64,000 nucleotides of DNA from an uncultured Bacteroidota bacterium (GTDB lineage Bacteria; Bacteroidota; Bacteroidia; Flavobacteriales; Flavobacteriaceae), in the NCBI GenBank assembly GCA_913062555.1, contig CAJXVU010000001.1, forward strand, positions 62,001-126,000, written 5' to 3'. The notes beneath the pieces are model-generated. The model saw nothing but the letters and a program-made list of their open reading frames with translations. It ran no database searches and was not told the DNA's origin. The translations under genes were made by a program, and so were the position numbers. Shown here in pieces: positions 27,414 to 36,727 of the stretch (positions within the stretch are counted from its first letter, which is position 1; the number at the start of each line of letters is the position of its first letter).

Positions 27414-29663
27414 TTAGTTTTGAATAATTTTTAAATGTTCACCATTTACCAAATCATCATGCGAAATGAAATAACTTTTATACGGCTTTCCATTAAGTAG
27501 GATTCTATTAATGTCCCCATTAGTTTTGCTCTCTTTTTCGATTACCAATGTTTTCTTTTTATAATAATTCGAATCGAGCTGAATGGTAATCTTATCGAAC
27601 ATAGGTGTTGTAATTGCATATTTAGGTTCTCCTGGTGACAATGGATAGATTCCCATCATTGAGTACACCAACCAAGCCGACATCGTTCCAGTATCATCAT
27701 TTCCTGGCAAACCATCGGGTTGATTTTTAAAATATTTAGAAACAAGATTTGCAACATGCTTTTGAGCTCTCCATTCTTCACCTTTTACATAATTAAATAA
27801 ATACGGGTAAGCAATATCCGGTTCATTGGCCATATCAAACTGATTGCTATCAAACACTTTTTGAAGCTGTTTACTAAAGGCTTTTTTACCGCCCATGAGC
27901 TTCATGAGCCCCTTAATATCATGAGGTACCATAAACGCATATTGCCAAGCATTACCTTCAATAAATCCAACATTTTTTGTAAAGTTAGCCCCTGCCTCGG
28001 GATTGAAAGGTGTATACCAGTTTCCATTCGCCAATCTCGGGCGTAACAGATTTAAATCTTTATCAAAAAGCTTTCTATAGGATATTGATCTGTCTATAAA
28101 TCGATTGAAATCTTCCTTTTTCCCCAAAGCTTTTGCCAATAATGCAATGGAAAAATCGGCAGAATTGTATTCTTCGGTTGTCGATACTGACCCCCCATTA
28201 TCGGTTGTTAGGTAGCCTTTGTTTATATAGTCATCAAGTCCTGGGCGTAATGGATTATTTTCAATTTGATCGGCACTCTTCAGCATTGCCGAATAAGCTT
28301 TTTCAATATCAAAATCCTGGATTCCTTTTAAGTAGGTATCGGTAATCACAATACTTGCAGGGTCTCCTACCATTGTGAATGTTTCTGTTGAATTCAATTC
28401 CCATTTTGGGAGCCATCCATTTTCATCATACATCTCCAGCATACTCTTTATCATATCCGATTGTTGACGTGGGTATACCAGTGACATCAACTGATGTAAA
28501 TTTCTATAGGTATCCCAAAGCGAAAACACGGTGTATCTCGTTCCTGCTGTTTTCCCAATTTTGCCAGTTTTTATTTGAGGAAATTCCCCATTGATATCAT
28601 TCAGTGTATTGGGATGAATTAAACTATGATACAAGGCTGTATAAAAAATAGTTTTATCGTCATTGGTGCCCCCTTCAACTTTTATTCTGGATAGCAATTG
28701 ATTCCAAGCGTCGAAGGTTTCTTTATAAATTGCTTCAAACGAAGCATCTCCAGTTTCCTTTTCTAAATTCTCTCTTGCATTTTCAATACTCACATATGAA
28801 ACTCCTATTTTAACCTCGACACTGGTTTCTTTGTCAAAATTATAAGAGAAATAAGTCCCTATACTATCACCTACTACCATCTTCGTAGCCCGTTCCATCA
28901 TACGCGTTTTGCCATTATAACCCATCCATTGCGCCTCAACACCATTGTACTTGGCAGGAGTTTTCCACACTCCAAAATTATCGGCAGGTTTTGAGAATTT
29001 AGCAACAAAATATACAGGATAGGCGGCCTCAGGACTATTATAACAAAATGAACCAACAGAACGCATTCCTTCAATTTCTGTGGACGATACAACCTTTACC
29101 ATGGCCCCTTGTTCATTAGTTAAACCCAAGCCTAAATTTAAAAGGATATTGGATTGGCCTTTGGGAAAAGTAAATTTATTGATCCCTACTCTTTTTGAAG
29201 TTGTAAATTCTGCTTTTATATTGTACTTATCAATTTCGGAACTATAATACGCCGTTTTAGCTATTTCATTAGAATAAGTTGAACCATATTTTAAATGATT
29301 TGTTTCTACTTTACCAGTTGTTGGCATTAACAAAAGCACTCCCAGCTCTGGGCAACCAACACCGCTTAAATTCACCTGACTAAATCCAGTTAAAAAAGTA
29401 TTTTCATTAACATAAGGATTAGATAGCCAGCGGCTGTCTTTCTCTAGTGGCATGTTTTGTGCCCCTGCAACATTAAACGGACTGATACTCGCCATCCCTC
29501 TTGGTGCAATAGGCCCTGGAAATGTCGCTCCATAATTTGAAGTTCCAATAAATGGATTTACATAAGAAGCCGGTTCTTGAGAAAAAGCATTAGAAAAAAC
29601 AAATATGGCTGTAATTGTAAAGAGCCTTCTTACTTGGTTTATGGTAATAATTTTTGAAAACAT
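27414..29663 (-). CDS. GH92 alpha-mannosidase
   Basis: The protein has 749 aa with a cleavable signal peptide ending FSNAFSQ. GH92 signatures: YVNPFIGTSNYGATFPGPIAPRGMASISPFN at the start, SLWDTYRNLHQLMSLVYP in the (alpha/alpha)6 domain, NEPDIAYPYLFNYVKGEEWRAQ near residue 605 and PGNDDTGTMSAWLVYSMMGIYPLSPG near 645. The acid-region motif is NEPDI rather than NEPSHH as in two other copies here. This suggests a different linkage specificity within this calcium-dependent, inverting exo-mannosidase family (inference). It is the last gene of the mannoside run and follows the next GH92 by 6 bp. Confidence 0.94.
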   Translation of the reverse strand: MFSKIITINQVRRLFTITAIFVFSNAFSQEPASYVNPFIGTSNYGATFPGPIAPRGMASISPFNVAGAQNMPLEKDSRWLSNPYVNENTFLTGFSQVNLSGVGCPELGVLLLMPTTGKVETNHLKYGSTYSNEIAKTAYYSSEIDKYNIKAEFTTSKRVGINKFTFPKGQSNILLNLGLGLTNEQGAMVKVVSSTEIEGMRSVGSFCYNSPEAAYPVYFVAKFSKPADNFGVWKTPAKYNGVEAQWMGYNGKTRMMERATKMVVGDSIGTYFSYNFDKETSVEVKIGVSYVSIENARENLEKETGDASFEAIYKETFDAWNQLLSRIKVEGGTNDDKTIFYTALYHSLIHPNTLNDINGEFPQIKTGKIGKTAGTRYTVFSLWDTYRNLHQLMSLVYPRQQSDMIKSMLEMYDENGWLPKWELNSTETFTMVGDPASIVITDTYLKGIQDFDIEKAYSAMLKSADQIENNPLRPGLDDYINKGYLTTDNGGSVSTTEEYNSADFSIALLAKALGKKEDFNRFIDRSISYRKLFDKDLNLLRPRLANGNWYTPFNPEAGANFTKNVGFIEGNAWQYAFMVPHDIKGLMKLMGGKKAFSKQLQKVFDSNQFDMANEPDIAYPYLFNYVKGEEWRAQKHVANLVSKYFKNQPDGLPGNDDTGTMSAWLVYSMMGIYPLSPGEPKYAITTPMFDKITIQLDSNYYKKKTLVIEKESKTNGDINRILLNGKPYKSYFISHDDLVNGEHLKIIQN

Positions 29664-29669
29664 AAATTG

Positions 29670-31997
29670 TTACTTCTTTAGATTATCATTACTTAAAGAA
29701 TAGGGTACATTCTCCGGTTGACTTGCCCATTTTTTATTTGGCGTAGCACTCATATCAAATTTTATATCCCCTCCATTTTGAATATCTTCAAAATTGATGA
29801 AACTATTATGCCATGTTTTACCATTTAGCGAAGCCCCTTCAATAAATACATTCTCTTTAGAATTGTTTCTTGCTGAAATAACAAAGGAATTACCATTTTC
29901 CAAGCTAAGAGTGGCTTTCTCAAACAAAGGACTCCCTATTACATATTCATTAACACTTGGCGTCACAGGATAAAACCCTAAAGAACTAAACACGTACCAT
30001 GCCGAGGTTTGCCCATTATCTTCATCTCCACAATAACCATCTGGAGTTGCGCTATATAATTTTGTTAGTACGTCTCTAACTTTTGCCTGTGCCTTATAAG
30101 ACGCATTGGCGTAGTTATATAAATAAATCATGTGTTGAATAGGTTGATTTCCATGGGCGTAATTCCCCATATTGGCAATTTGCATCTCTCGAATCTCGTG
30201 AATGGTAAATCCATAATATGACGCATCGAAATCTGGTGGCATATCAAAAACCTCATCCAATTTGGCAACAAAATTATCATTACCACCCATTAAGTTTATT
30301 AGGCCTTGTGTATCGTGAAATACAGACCACGTATAATGCAAGCTATTCCCTTCTGTAAAAGCATCCCCCCATTTTAATGGATTAAAAGGCGTTTGAAATC
30401 CACCATCTTCGTTTTTACCACGCATTAAATTATTAGTATCATCAAATAGCAATTTGTAATTGAATGATTGCTTATAAAATTTATCCGCCAGCTCCATTTT
30501 ATCCATGGCTTGAGCGAAATTGGCAATAGTAAAATCGGCAAAAGCATACTCCAATGTTCGTGCTGCATTTTCATTAATTCCCACATTATATGGAACATAT
30601 CCTAATGTATTATAGTAATCAACACCTGCTCGTCCAACAGAATTTACTGGTCTGCCATTATTTTCACTGGCATTTTTTAATACCGCTTCCAACAGCACTT
30701 CTACGTCCTTTTCTTCCATATTGCCTTTCAGATAGGCATCAGCAATTATGGTTGCCGAATTGGAACCTATCATACAATCTCTATGTCCAGGGCTTGCCCA
30801 TTCTGGTAACCATCCCGACTCTTTATAAGTATTCGCTAGGCCTTCCATAATATGGGTATTTAATTCGGGATACATTAAATTAAAAAATGGGAACACTGCT
30901 CTAAAGGTATCCCAGAATCCATTATCGGTAAACATATACCCTGGTAAAACCTCTCCATTATAAGGGCTATAATGAACAACATCTCCATTTGCATCATACT
31001 CATAAAATTTTCTTGGAAACAGCAATACCCTGTACAAGCAAGAATAAAATGTTTTGATATTATCGATATTATCATCTTCAATAATAATTCGGCTTAATTC
31101 AGTCTCCCAGGCCAATCTCGCTTTTTCTTTAGTTTGCTCGAAAGTATCTGTTCCTATTTCTGTTTTTAAATTTAGAGCGGCTTGTTCCGGACTGATAAAT
31201 GAAGAGGCAACTTTAACATGTACTTGCTCTCCTTTTTTAGTCTTAAATCCAATAATTGCCCCTACATGATTGCCTTCATTATCAACCGTGTTTTCTGCCA
31301 AAATCCAATCATCCCCCCAAGTATGGTTTAGTTCAAAATCTTTATCAAACTCAGCCACAAAATAATTATGAAAATTCTCTGGAACTCCACCACTATTATT
31401 TCTACAATAGCCAATTATTTTGCGTTCGTTTGGTAAAATTTTCACCATTGAACCTTTAAAAAAGGCATCGAGCATAATATATGACGAATCGGCTTCAGGA
31501 AATGTAAATCTGAAATGTGAAGCACGTTCGGTAGGTGCTATTTCGGCAGTAATATCATAATCGGCTAGATATACACTATAATGATTGGGTTTTACAATTT
31601 CTGCTTTATGTGAAAAATGTGATACTCTTTCATCTTCCTTATATTTTAATTCACCAGTAACTGCCATTAATGAAAATGCTGCATAATCATTAATCCAAGG
31701 ACTTGGTTGGTGAGTTTGCTTAATTCCTCTTATCGTTAAATCGTCGTATTTATAAGTCCACCCATCTCCCATTTTGGCCGTTTGTGGGGTCCAAAAATTC
31801 ATCGCCCATGGTGTTGCTATAGCAGGATAAGTATTTCCATTAGACAGCTCGAAAGAGGAATCGGTTCCCATCAATGGGTTTACATAGTCAACTAAATCGA
31901 CAGTTTCATTTGATGCTGTACTATCATCTCTTTCATTGGTATTACAGGATACAAACAGCATCGTACCTATAAATAACATTGCAAAAATCTTTTTCAT
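29670..31997 (-). CDS. GH92-family enzyme with Gln at the acid position
   Basis: The protein has 775 aa with a lipoprotein signal (MKKIFAMLFIGTMLFVSC). The family is clear from YVNPLMGTDSSFELSNGNTYPAIATPWAMNFWTPQ, GFWDTFRAVFPFFNLMYP and GDEDNGQTSAWYVFSSLGFYPVTPS. The block that is HGNEPSHH in canonical alpha-1,2-mannosidases of the family reads HGNQPIQHMIYLYNY, near residue 625. The Glu that serves as general acid is thus Gln. In GH92, a Gln here has been linked to enzymes acting on mannose-1-phosphodiesters, where the phosphate leaving group needs no acid; that assignment is from memory of the family and needs checking. A 199-bp gap separates it from the upstream GH92. Confidence 0.9.
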   Translation of the reverse strand: MKKIFAMLFIGTMLFVSCNTNERDDSTASNETVDLVDYVNPLMGTDSSFELSNGNTYPAIATPWAMNFWTPQTAKMGDGWTYKYDDLTIRGIKQTHQPSPWINDYAAFSLMAVTGELKYKEDERVSHFSHKAEIVKPNHYSVYLADYDITAEIAPTERASHFRFTFPEADSSYIMLDAFFKGSMVKILPNERKIIGYCRNNSGGVPENFHNYFVAEFDKDFELNHTWGDDWILAENTVDNEGNHVGAIIGFKTKKGEQVHVKVASSFISPEQAALNLKTEIGTDTFEQTKEKARLAWETELSRIIIEDDNIDNIKTFYSCLYRVLLFPRKFYEYDANGDVVHYSPYNGEVLPGYMFTDNGFWDTFRAVFPFFNLMYPELNTHIMEGLANTYKESGWLPEWASPGHRDCMIGSNSATIIADAYLKGNMEEKDVEVLLEAVLKNASENNGRPVNSVGRAGVDYYNTLGYVPYNVGINENAARTLEYAFADFTIANFAQAMDKMELADKFYKQSFNYKLLFDDTNNLMRGKNEDGGFQTPFNPLKWGDAFTEGNSLHYTWSVFHDTQGLINLMGGNDNFVAKLDEVFDMPPDFDASYYGFTIHEIREMQIANMGNYAHGNQPIQHMIYLYNYANASYKAQAKVRDVLTKLYSATPDGYCGDEDNGQTSAWYVFSSLGFYPVTPSVNEYVIGSPLFEKATLSLENGNSFVISARNNSKENVFIEGASLNGKTWHNSFINFEDIQNGGDIKFDMSATPNKKWASQPENVPYSLSNDNLKK

Positions 31998-32196
31998 CTT
32001 TTTAATCTATTAAAATTTCGTCTACAAATAACCACACTCTCCTCCGCTAGGAATGGTTTTTAAATTGGTTGCAATTGCAATTATATTACTGTGTTTTGTT
32101 GTTCAATAATCTCGACTACTAATACCTTATTCCTTATATTTTACATGAAAACACAATAGTGAAATTACAGCTAAACTAACATATTTTTATACATAA

Positions 32197-34431
32197 CTAT
32201 TTATATATTTTTGATGATAACGAAGGCATCAAATCTCCAATGACATTTGGGGATGTTCCCATTTCAAAAACAAGAGTACCGCCGTTTAAAATTTCTTTAT
32301 GGGTAATATAATTTCTATCAATTATCTCATCATTCAATATAACAGATTGAATATATTTATTTTCTGCTGAATTATTTTTCGTTATGATCTTAAACTGGCT
32401 TCCATTTTCTAAGTTTAAAGTCGCCTCATCAAAGACAGGAGAACCAAAGCTATAAATTCCTTGTGCTGGATTAACGGGATAAAATCCTAAACTACTAAAT
32501 ATATACCATGAAGACATTTGTCCGCAATCTTCATTACCACAATGCCCATCAGGTGTGTTTTTATATTGTGTATCGAGAATTTCTCTAATCAATTCTTGAG
32601 TTTTCCAAGGTTTTCCAATATAGTTATACAAATAACCCACATGATGACTAGGCTCATTACCGTGCGCATATTGCCCAATCATTCCTGTACTAAAAATTGG
32701 TAATTTATCTTCAGCAAGTGGTTTTAGGTTAAACATGCTATCAAGTTTTTTTTCGAAATTTTCATCACCTCCAACGGATTGGATCAATCCTTCTATATTT
32801 TGTGGCACTGACCAAAAGTATTGCCAGGCGTTACTTTCGCAAAAATATGGGGTGTATTCTTTCGGAATAAATGCTTCCACAAATTGACCATTTTTCAATC
32901 TTGGTCGCATGAAAGTAGATTGAGCATCATACACATTGCGCCAATTTTCTGATCGTTTTAAGAAATATTCAAAATCCTCATCCTTATCCAAAGCCTTTGC
33001 AAATTGAGCTACGCACCAATCATCATAAGCATATTCTAAAGTTTTGGAAACCGACCAGTTTTCATGTTGTTCATCTACAGGAATATATCCTAAAGTTTTA
33101 TAAACATCAAGTTGTCGTGCATTATCCATTGCACTCGTTTTACAAGCTTCATAAGCCAAGGCAATATCAAAGTTTTCAATCCCTTTAAAATAAGCATCAA
33201 CTATTACGGGGACGGCGTGATAGCCAATCATCATATTCGTTTCGTTTCCTTGCATCGACCATACGGGCAACAAACCAGTCTCTTTATAGTGCGCTAATAT
33301 TGAATTTACCATATTTGAAACACGCTTTGGATGCACAATGGTATATAATGGGTGAGCAGCCCTATAGGTATCCCAAAGTGAAAAAGTATCATATCGATCA
33401 AAATCCTTAGCATTCATAATGGTATCATTTGCACCCTTATAATTGCCATTGTGATCACTCAATAATGTAGGCGCTAACATGGATTGATATAACATGGTGT
33501 AAAAAATTTCTTTTTTAGTTATATCTTTTGTTTGAACCTGTATTTTTTGCAATTCATTTTCCCAAATATTATCAGCTTGCTGCTTATAAATATCAAAATT
33601 AAAATGTGGCGTTTCAACTTCTAAAGATTTATGAGCCCCCTCTATATTAGCAGTAGATAATCCTGTTTTTAAAATAATTACCTCGCCTTCTGAAGTTTGA
33701 TAATTTAATATGATTTTAGTGTTTTTACCTTCAACAGGCGACGAAACTAGGCTGTCATTTTTATAAATCTGATAAGATTGAAAAGGTTTAGAAAGTTGAA
33801 TTTCAAAATAAATACGCTGATCCTTAGCCCAGCCTGTGGATTTTCTGAAGCCTTGAATAGTGGTATTGTTAACCACTTCTATATATGTATTGGTTGGAGC
33901 ATCCCAATTTAAAGCATAACCCAAATCAATATGAATTTGAGAAAGGGTGTCTTTTGGAAAGGTATATTTATGGATTCCTGTTCGCGAGGTTGCAGTTAAC
34001 TCCGCTCTAATTCCGAATTCCAATAAGTCTACTGCATAATAGCCAGGAGAAGCAGTCTCCTTTTCATGAGAATAGCTTGAATAAGGTTTGAAGTTATTGG
34101 CTTTAATTCTGGAATCAAACCGACTGTTGGTTGGCATTACCAATATATCGTACAAATCTCCTGCCCCAGTCCCTGTTAAATGGGTATGTGAAAATCCGGA
34201 AATTATAGAATCTTGGTAAAAATAACCGGCAATCCTATCCCAGCCTGGAATCCCAATATCAGGACTGAGTTGTACCATTCCAAATGGAACCGTTGCTCCC
34301 GGGTAAGTATTTCCAGGGCCATCAGTACCTATAAAGGGGTTTACATATTGGGTTAGCTTTATAGGATCATTTTTAACTTGTCTACAATTAAAAACAAGTA
34401 TAATTATAATAAATAATCCATATTTACGCAT
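32197..34431 (-). CDS. GH92 alpha-mannosidase (NEPSHH type)
   Basis: The protein has 744 aa with a lipoprotein signal peptide (MRKYGLFIIIILVFNC). It begins with YVNPFIGTDGPGNTYPGATVPFGMVQLSPD, continues with SLWDTYRAAHPLYTIVHP, and carries the catalytic block YAHGNEPSHHVGYLYNYIGKPWKTQ near residue 605 and GNEDCGQMSSWYIFSSLGFYPVNPA near 645. These match calcium-dependent exo-alpha-mannosidases, most simply alpha-1,2-acting. It is 5 bp downstream of the GHL10-like gene, so both belong to one transcript. It is predicted to act in the periplasm or at the cell surface on mannosides from N-glycans or mannan. Confidence 0.95.
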   Translation of the reverse strand: MRKYGLFIIIILVFNCRQVKNDPIKLTQYVNPFIGTDGPGNTYPGATVPFGMVQLSPDIGIPGWDRIAGYFYQDSIISGFSHTHLTGTGAGDLYDILVMPTNSRFDSRIKANNFKPYSSYSHEKETASPGYYAVDLLEFGIRAELTATSRTGIHKYTFPKDTLSQIHIDLGYALNWDAPTNTYIEVVNNTTIQGFRKSTGWAKDQRIYFEIQLSKPFQSYQIYKNDSLVSSPVEGKNTKIILNYQTSEGEVIILKTGLSTANIEGAHKSLEVETPHFNFDIYKQQADNIWENELQKIQVQTKDITKKEIFYTMLYQSMLAPTLLSDHNGNYKGANDTIMNAKDFDRYDTFSLWDTYRAAHPLYTIVHPKRVSNMVNSILAHYKETGLLPVWSMQGNETNMMIGYHAVPVIVDAYFKGIENFDIALAYEACKTSAMDNARQLDVYKTLGYIPVDEQHENWSVSKTLEYAYDDWCVAQFAKALDKDEDFEYFLKRSENWRNVYDAQSTFMRPRLKNGQFVEAFIPKEYTPYFCESNAWQYFWSVPQNIEGLIQSVGGDENFEKKLDSMFNLKPLAEDKLPIFSTGMIGQYAHGNEPSHHVGYLYNYIGKPWKTQELIREILDTQYKNTPDGHCGNEDCGQMSSWYIFSSLGFYPVNPAQGIYSFGSPVFDEATLNLENGSQFKIITKNNSAENKYIQSVILNDEIIDRNYITHKEILNGGTLVFEMGTSPNVIGDLMPSLSSKIYK

Positions 34432-34436
34432 GCTTA

Positions 34437-35558
34437 CTATTTTTTAAAAGTTGCTTTGGTTTCTTTTATCGTTTTTAAATATTCTTCGGTTAATTGTGGT
34501 CCATCAAAAAACGTCACCCCTTTAGCTCCGTTTTCTTTAGCCAAAAGGATGGCCTGCTTTAATTCTTCAGCTGATGTAAACGGAGGTAAATACACCCCAG
34601 TATTTATACCAATGTTTTTTGATTTAACATCATTAACTCCTTGCTTTGTAGCATAACCAATCCAATCGATTTCTTCATTATAAAAACCGTGATAAATCAT
34701 AGGATACACCTCGTCAATATTCCATTTATCCCAACGTTGACGGACCATATGGTCGGCCATCTCAGGATAAGGAAACACTGCCGCTGTTAATTTTTTATTA
34801 TTCTTCTTTACGATCTCATATGCGTCATCCACTACACTTTTAATAGCATTCAACCTAAAGTTTTTCCACTCCATATCAATAGCTGTATTGGAGCTTTCTT
34901 TTGGGTTTTTATGATGTATTTTTTCAAACTCACTGATACAAACATCACAATAACAGAAGTCGTATTCTGCCATTTCTGTTTCTTGTTTTAAATTGTATTT
35001 AGGAAGCAATCCAATTGGTAAAAATATATCTGGAAAACGAATATAATCTAAATGAACACTTTCTATCCCTTCGACTTTAGCTAAGCCTTCAACTAAACCC
35101 AGGACATGATTTCGAGATGCTTCTCTGGTAGGGCATAACCATTGGTAATAACCTACATAAGGACGAGTATCAAAACAGGATTTCCCATCTCTACTTACCA
35201 TATACCAGTCTGGGTGTTGTAAAGCAACTGTATCCCCAGGACGGTTCATAGCCATAATCCAGGCATGCACTTTTAGACCTTCTTGCTTTGCAACAGGTAC
35301 TAATCGGGCTAATTCTTTAGGATCTGTTCCTGTATTAATTAAGATTTCATCAATACCTCCATCTTTATATTTTCTGAATTCTAAAGCATAGTCTTCATTA
35401 GATTTATCTTTTTTGGAAGTTATCCAAACCCCAAAATCAAACGATTGTTTTGAAACTTCTCCTTGTGCAATATTAGATTCTTTCTTATGATCTTCTTTAG
35501 AATTACAGGCTATAACTGTTAGAAGTAACCCAAAAATTAACAGATATTTATTTCTCAT
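34437..35558 (-). CDS. GHL10-like putative glycoside hydrolase lipoprotein
   Basis: The protein has 373 aa with a lipoprotein signal (MRNKYLLIFGLLLTVIAC). The body reads like a TIM barrel of the hypothetical glycosyl-hydrolase group GHL10/DUF4015: FGVWITSKKDKSN, EILINTGTDPKELARLVPVAKQEGLKVHAWIMAMNRPG, a central HLDYIRFPD and the strand GVTFFDGPQL at the end. A Cys-rich insertion (YDFCYCDVCISEFEKIHH) may bind metal. Catalytic residues are not established for this family, so substrate and activity are unknown. Its position between two GH92 genes and a CBM9-like gene suggests a role on the same mannose-containing glycan. Confidence 0.8.
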   Translation of the reverse strand: MRNKYLLIFGLLLTVIACNSKEDHKKESNIAQGEVSKQSFDFGVWITSKKDKSNEDYALEFRKYKDGGIDEILINTGTDPKELARLVPVAKQEGLKVHAWIMAMNRPGDTVALQHPDWYMVSRDGKSCFDTRPYVGYYQWLCPTREASRNHVLGLVEGLAKVEGIESVHLDYIRFPDIFLPIGLLPKYNLKQETEMAEYDFCYCDVCISEFEKIHHKNPKESSNTAIDMEWKNFRLNAIKSVVDDAYEIVKKNNKKLTAAVFPYPEMADHMVRQRWDKWNIDEVYPMIYHGFYNEEIDWIGYATKQGVNDVKSKNIGINTGVYLPPFTSAEELKQAILLAKENGAKGVTFFDGPQLTEEYLKTIKETKATFKK

Positions 35559-35567
35559 AACTTATTA

Positions 35568-36641
35568 TTATTTAGTGGTAAACTTACCATCTTCTTTAAT
35601 ACTTAATACTTTATTTGAAAACGGACTTTTTATTGAAATTACCCAGCCTCTACTATGATTTTCTATTGTAGGCAGAAGCGTTTTACCATCCACAATTAAA
35701 GCTGTATTTTCGATGGATTCTATTGTAGTCGCCCATTGCATATGTTTTGAAAAATGTTCTTTTTGAGCTCTGTATAATCGATACATTTCCCATTTTATTT
35801 TTTCGTCTTGAGGAATCGTAAACGTTGTATCTACACCAACTTCATTTGATGAAAAATAGACATAACCCCACCTTTCTGGTTCATGCATATTAATAACTCC
35901 CTGAGGAGACCAAACCCAATTGTATTCGCGCAAATATTTGCCGTCAGCACCCTTTTTTCTTGAGTAACGTCCATCTTTAACATCATGGTCCCAGTTAACT
36001 CTAGAAAAATTAACTCTCCAAAAACTATCAACAGGCACATTATTTTGATAATACGACGTTTTATATACAGCCCAAGGAATAGCGATTTCTAAAGTCCAAC
36101 CTTTATCTAGATTAGAGGCATCATTAAGCGAGCCGTCGACAGTTACAGCCGACTTCAACCCAGTAATATGCCAATCATTTAAGACAACATTTGATTCTCG
36201 ATAAGGTTTAGTTATGAATAAATCCCATGCGGTATTTAAGGCATTGATTTCCAATTCGTAATAATTATGTGTGTCACCATCTGGATCTATAAATACTTCA
36301 AAATCATTATTGTGAAAGATCACCGCATCATGTTGTTCAATGTCTCCCCAAACATGTGGCTCTTCAATTTTTGCCAAAATATAAAAGTAGGTTTCATCCC
36401 ATAACATTTTTACATTGGTTTGATATAAGGGCGTTTTCACACCTTCAATATCAATAAAATTGGCACTCCATTTTGATTTCTTCCAAGACATTTCATCTGG
36501 TTTCCCATCGATAACAATTGCTTCAGTTGTTTTATAAGCAATATGTTGTCTTGGTACTATTGTTTTCTCCTGAGCACAAGACACCAAATAAGAAAAACAG
36601 AGCCCTGTTATAATTAGATACTTATTGAGATTTTTATTCAT
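35568..36641 (-). CDS. CBM9-like carbohydrate-binding lipoprotein
   Basis: I use the ATG (MNKNLNKYLIITGLCFSYLVSC), four codons into the track's GTG-started version, since it gives a standard lipoprotein signal. The product is about 357 aa. The family-9-like sandwich is shown by AIVIDGKPDEMSWKKSKWSANFIDIEG, VKMLWDETYFYILAKIEEPHVWGDIEQHDAVIFHNNDFEVFIDPDGDTHNYYELEINALNTAWDLF and WTLEIAIPWAVYK, ending with FSRVNWD and NWVWSPQGVINMHEPERWGYVYF. This layout is widespread in Bacteroidota as carbohydrate-binding family 9-like proteins without a catalytic domain. It lies 9 bp before the GHL10-like gene. Confidence 0.87.
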   Translation of the reverse strand: MNKNLNKYLIITGLCFSYLVSCAQEKTIVPRQHIAYKTTEAIVIDGKPDEMSWKKSKWSANFIDIEGVKTPLYQTNVKMLWDETYFYILAKIEEPHVWGDIEQHDAVIFHNNDFEVFIDPDGDTHNYYELEINALNTAWDLFITKPYRESNVVLNDWHITGLKSAVTVDGSLNDASNLDKGWTLEIAIPWAVYKTSYYQNNVPVDSFWRVNFSRVNWDHDVKDGRYSRKKGADGKYLREYNWVWSPQGVINMHEPERWGYVYFSSNEVGVDTTFTIPQDEKIKWEMYRLYRAQKEHFSKHMQWATTIESIENTALIVDGKTLLPTIENHSRGWVISIKSPFSNKVLSIKEDGKFTTK

Positions 36642-36727
36642 TTCAAGCACTTTAAATCAGTTTTATTATAAACTATTATCTTTTGTGAACTGAACAACTT
36701 CATTTATAGAAACATCAATACTATCCA

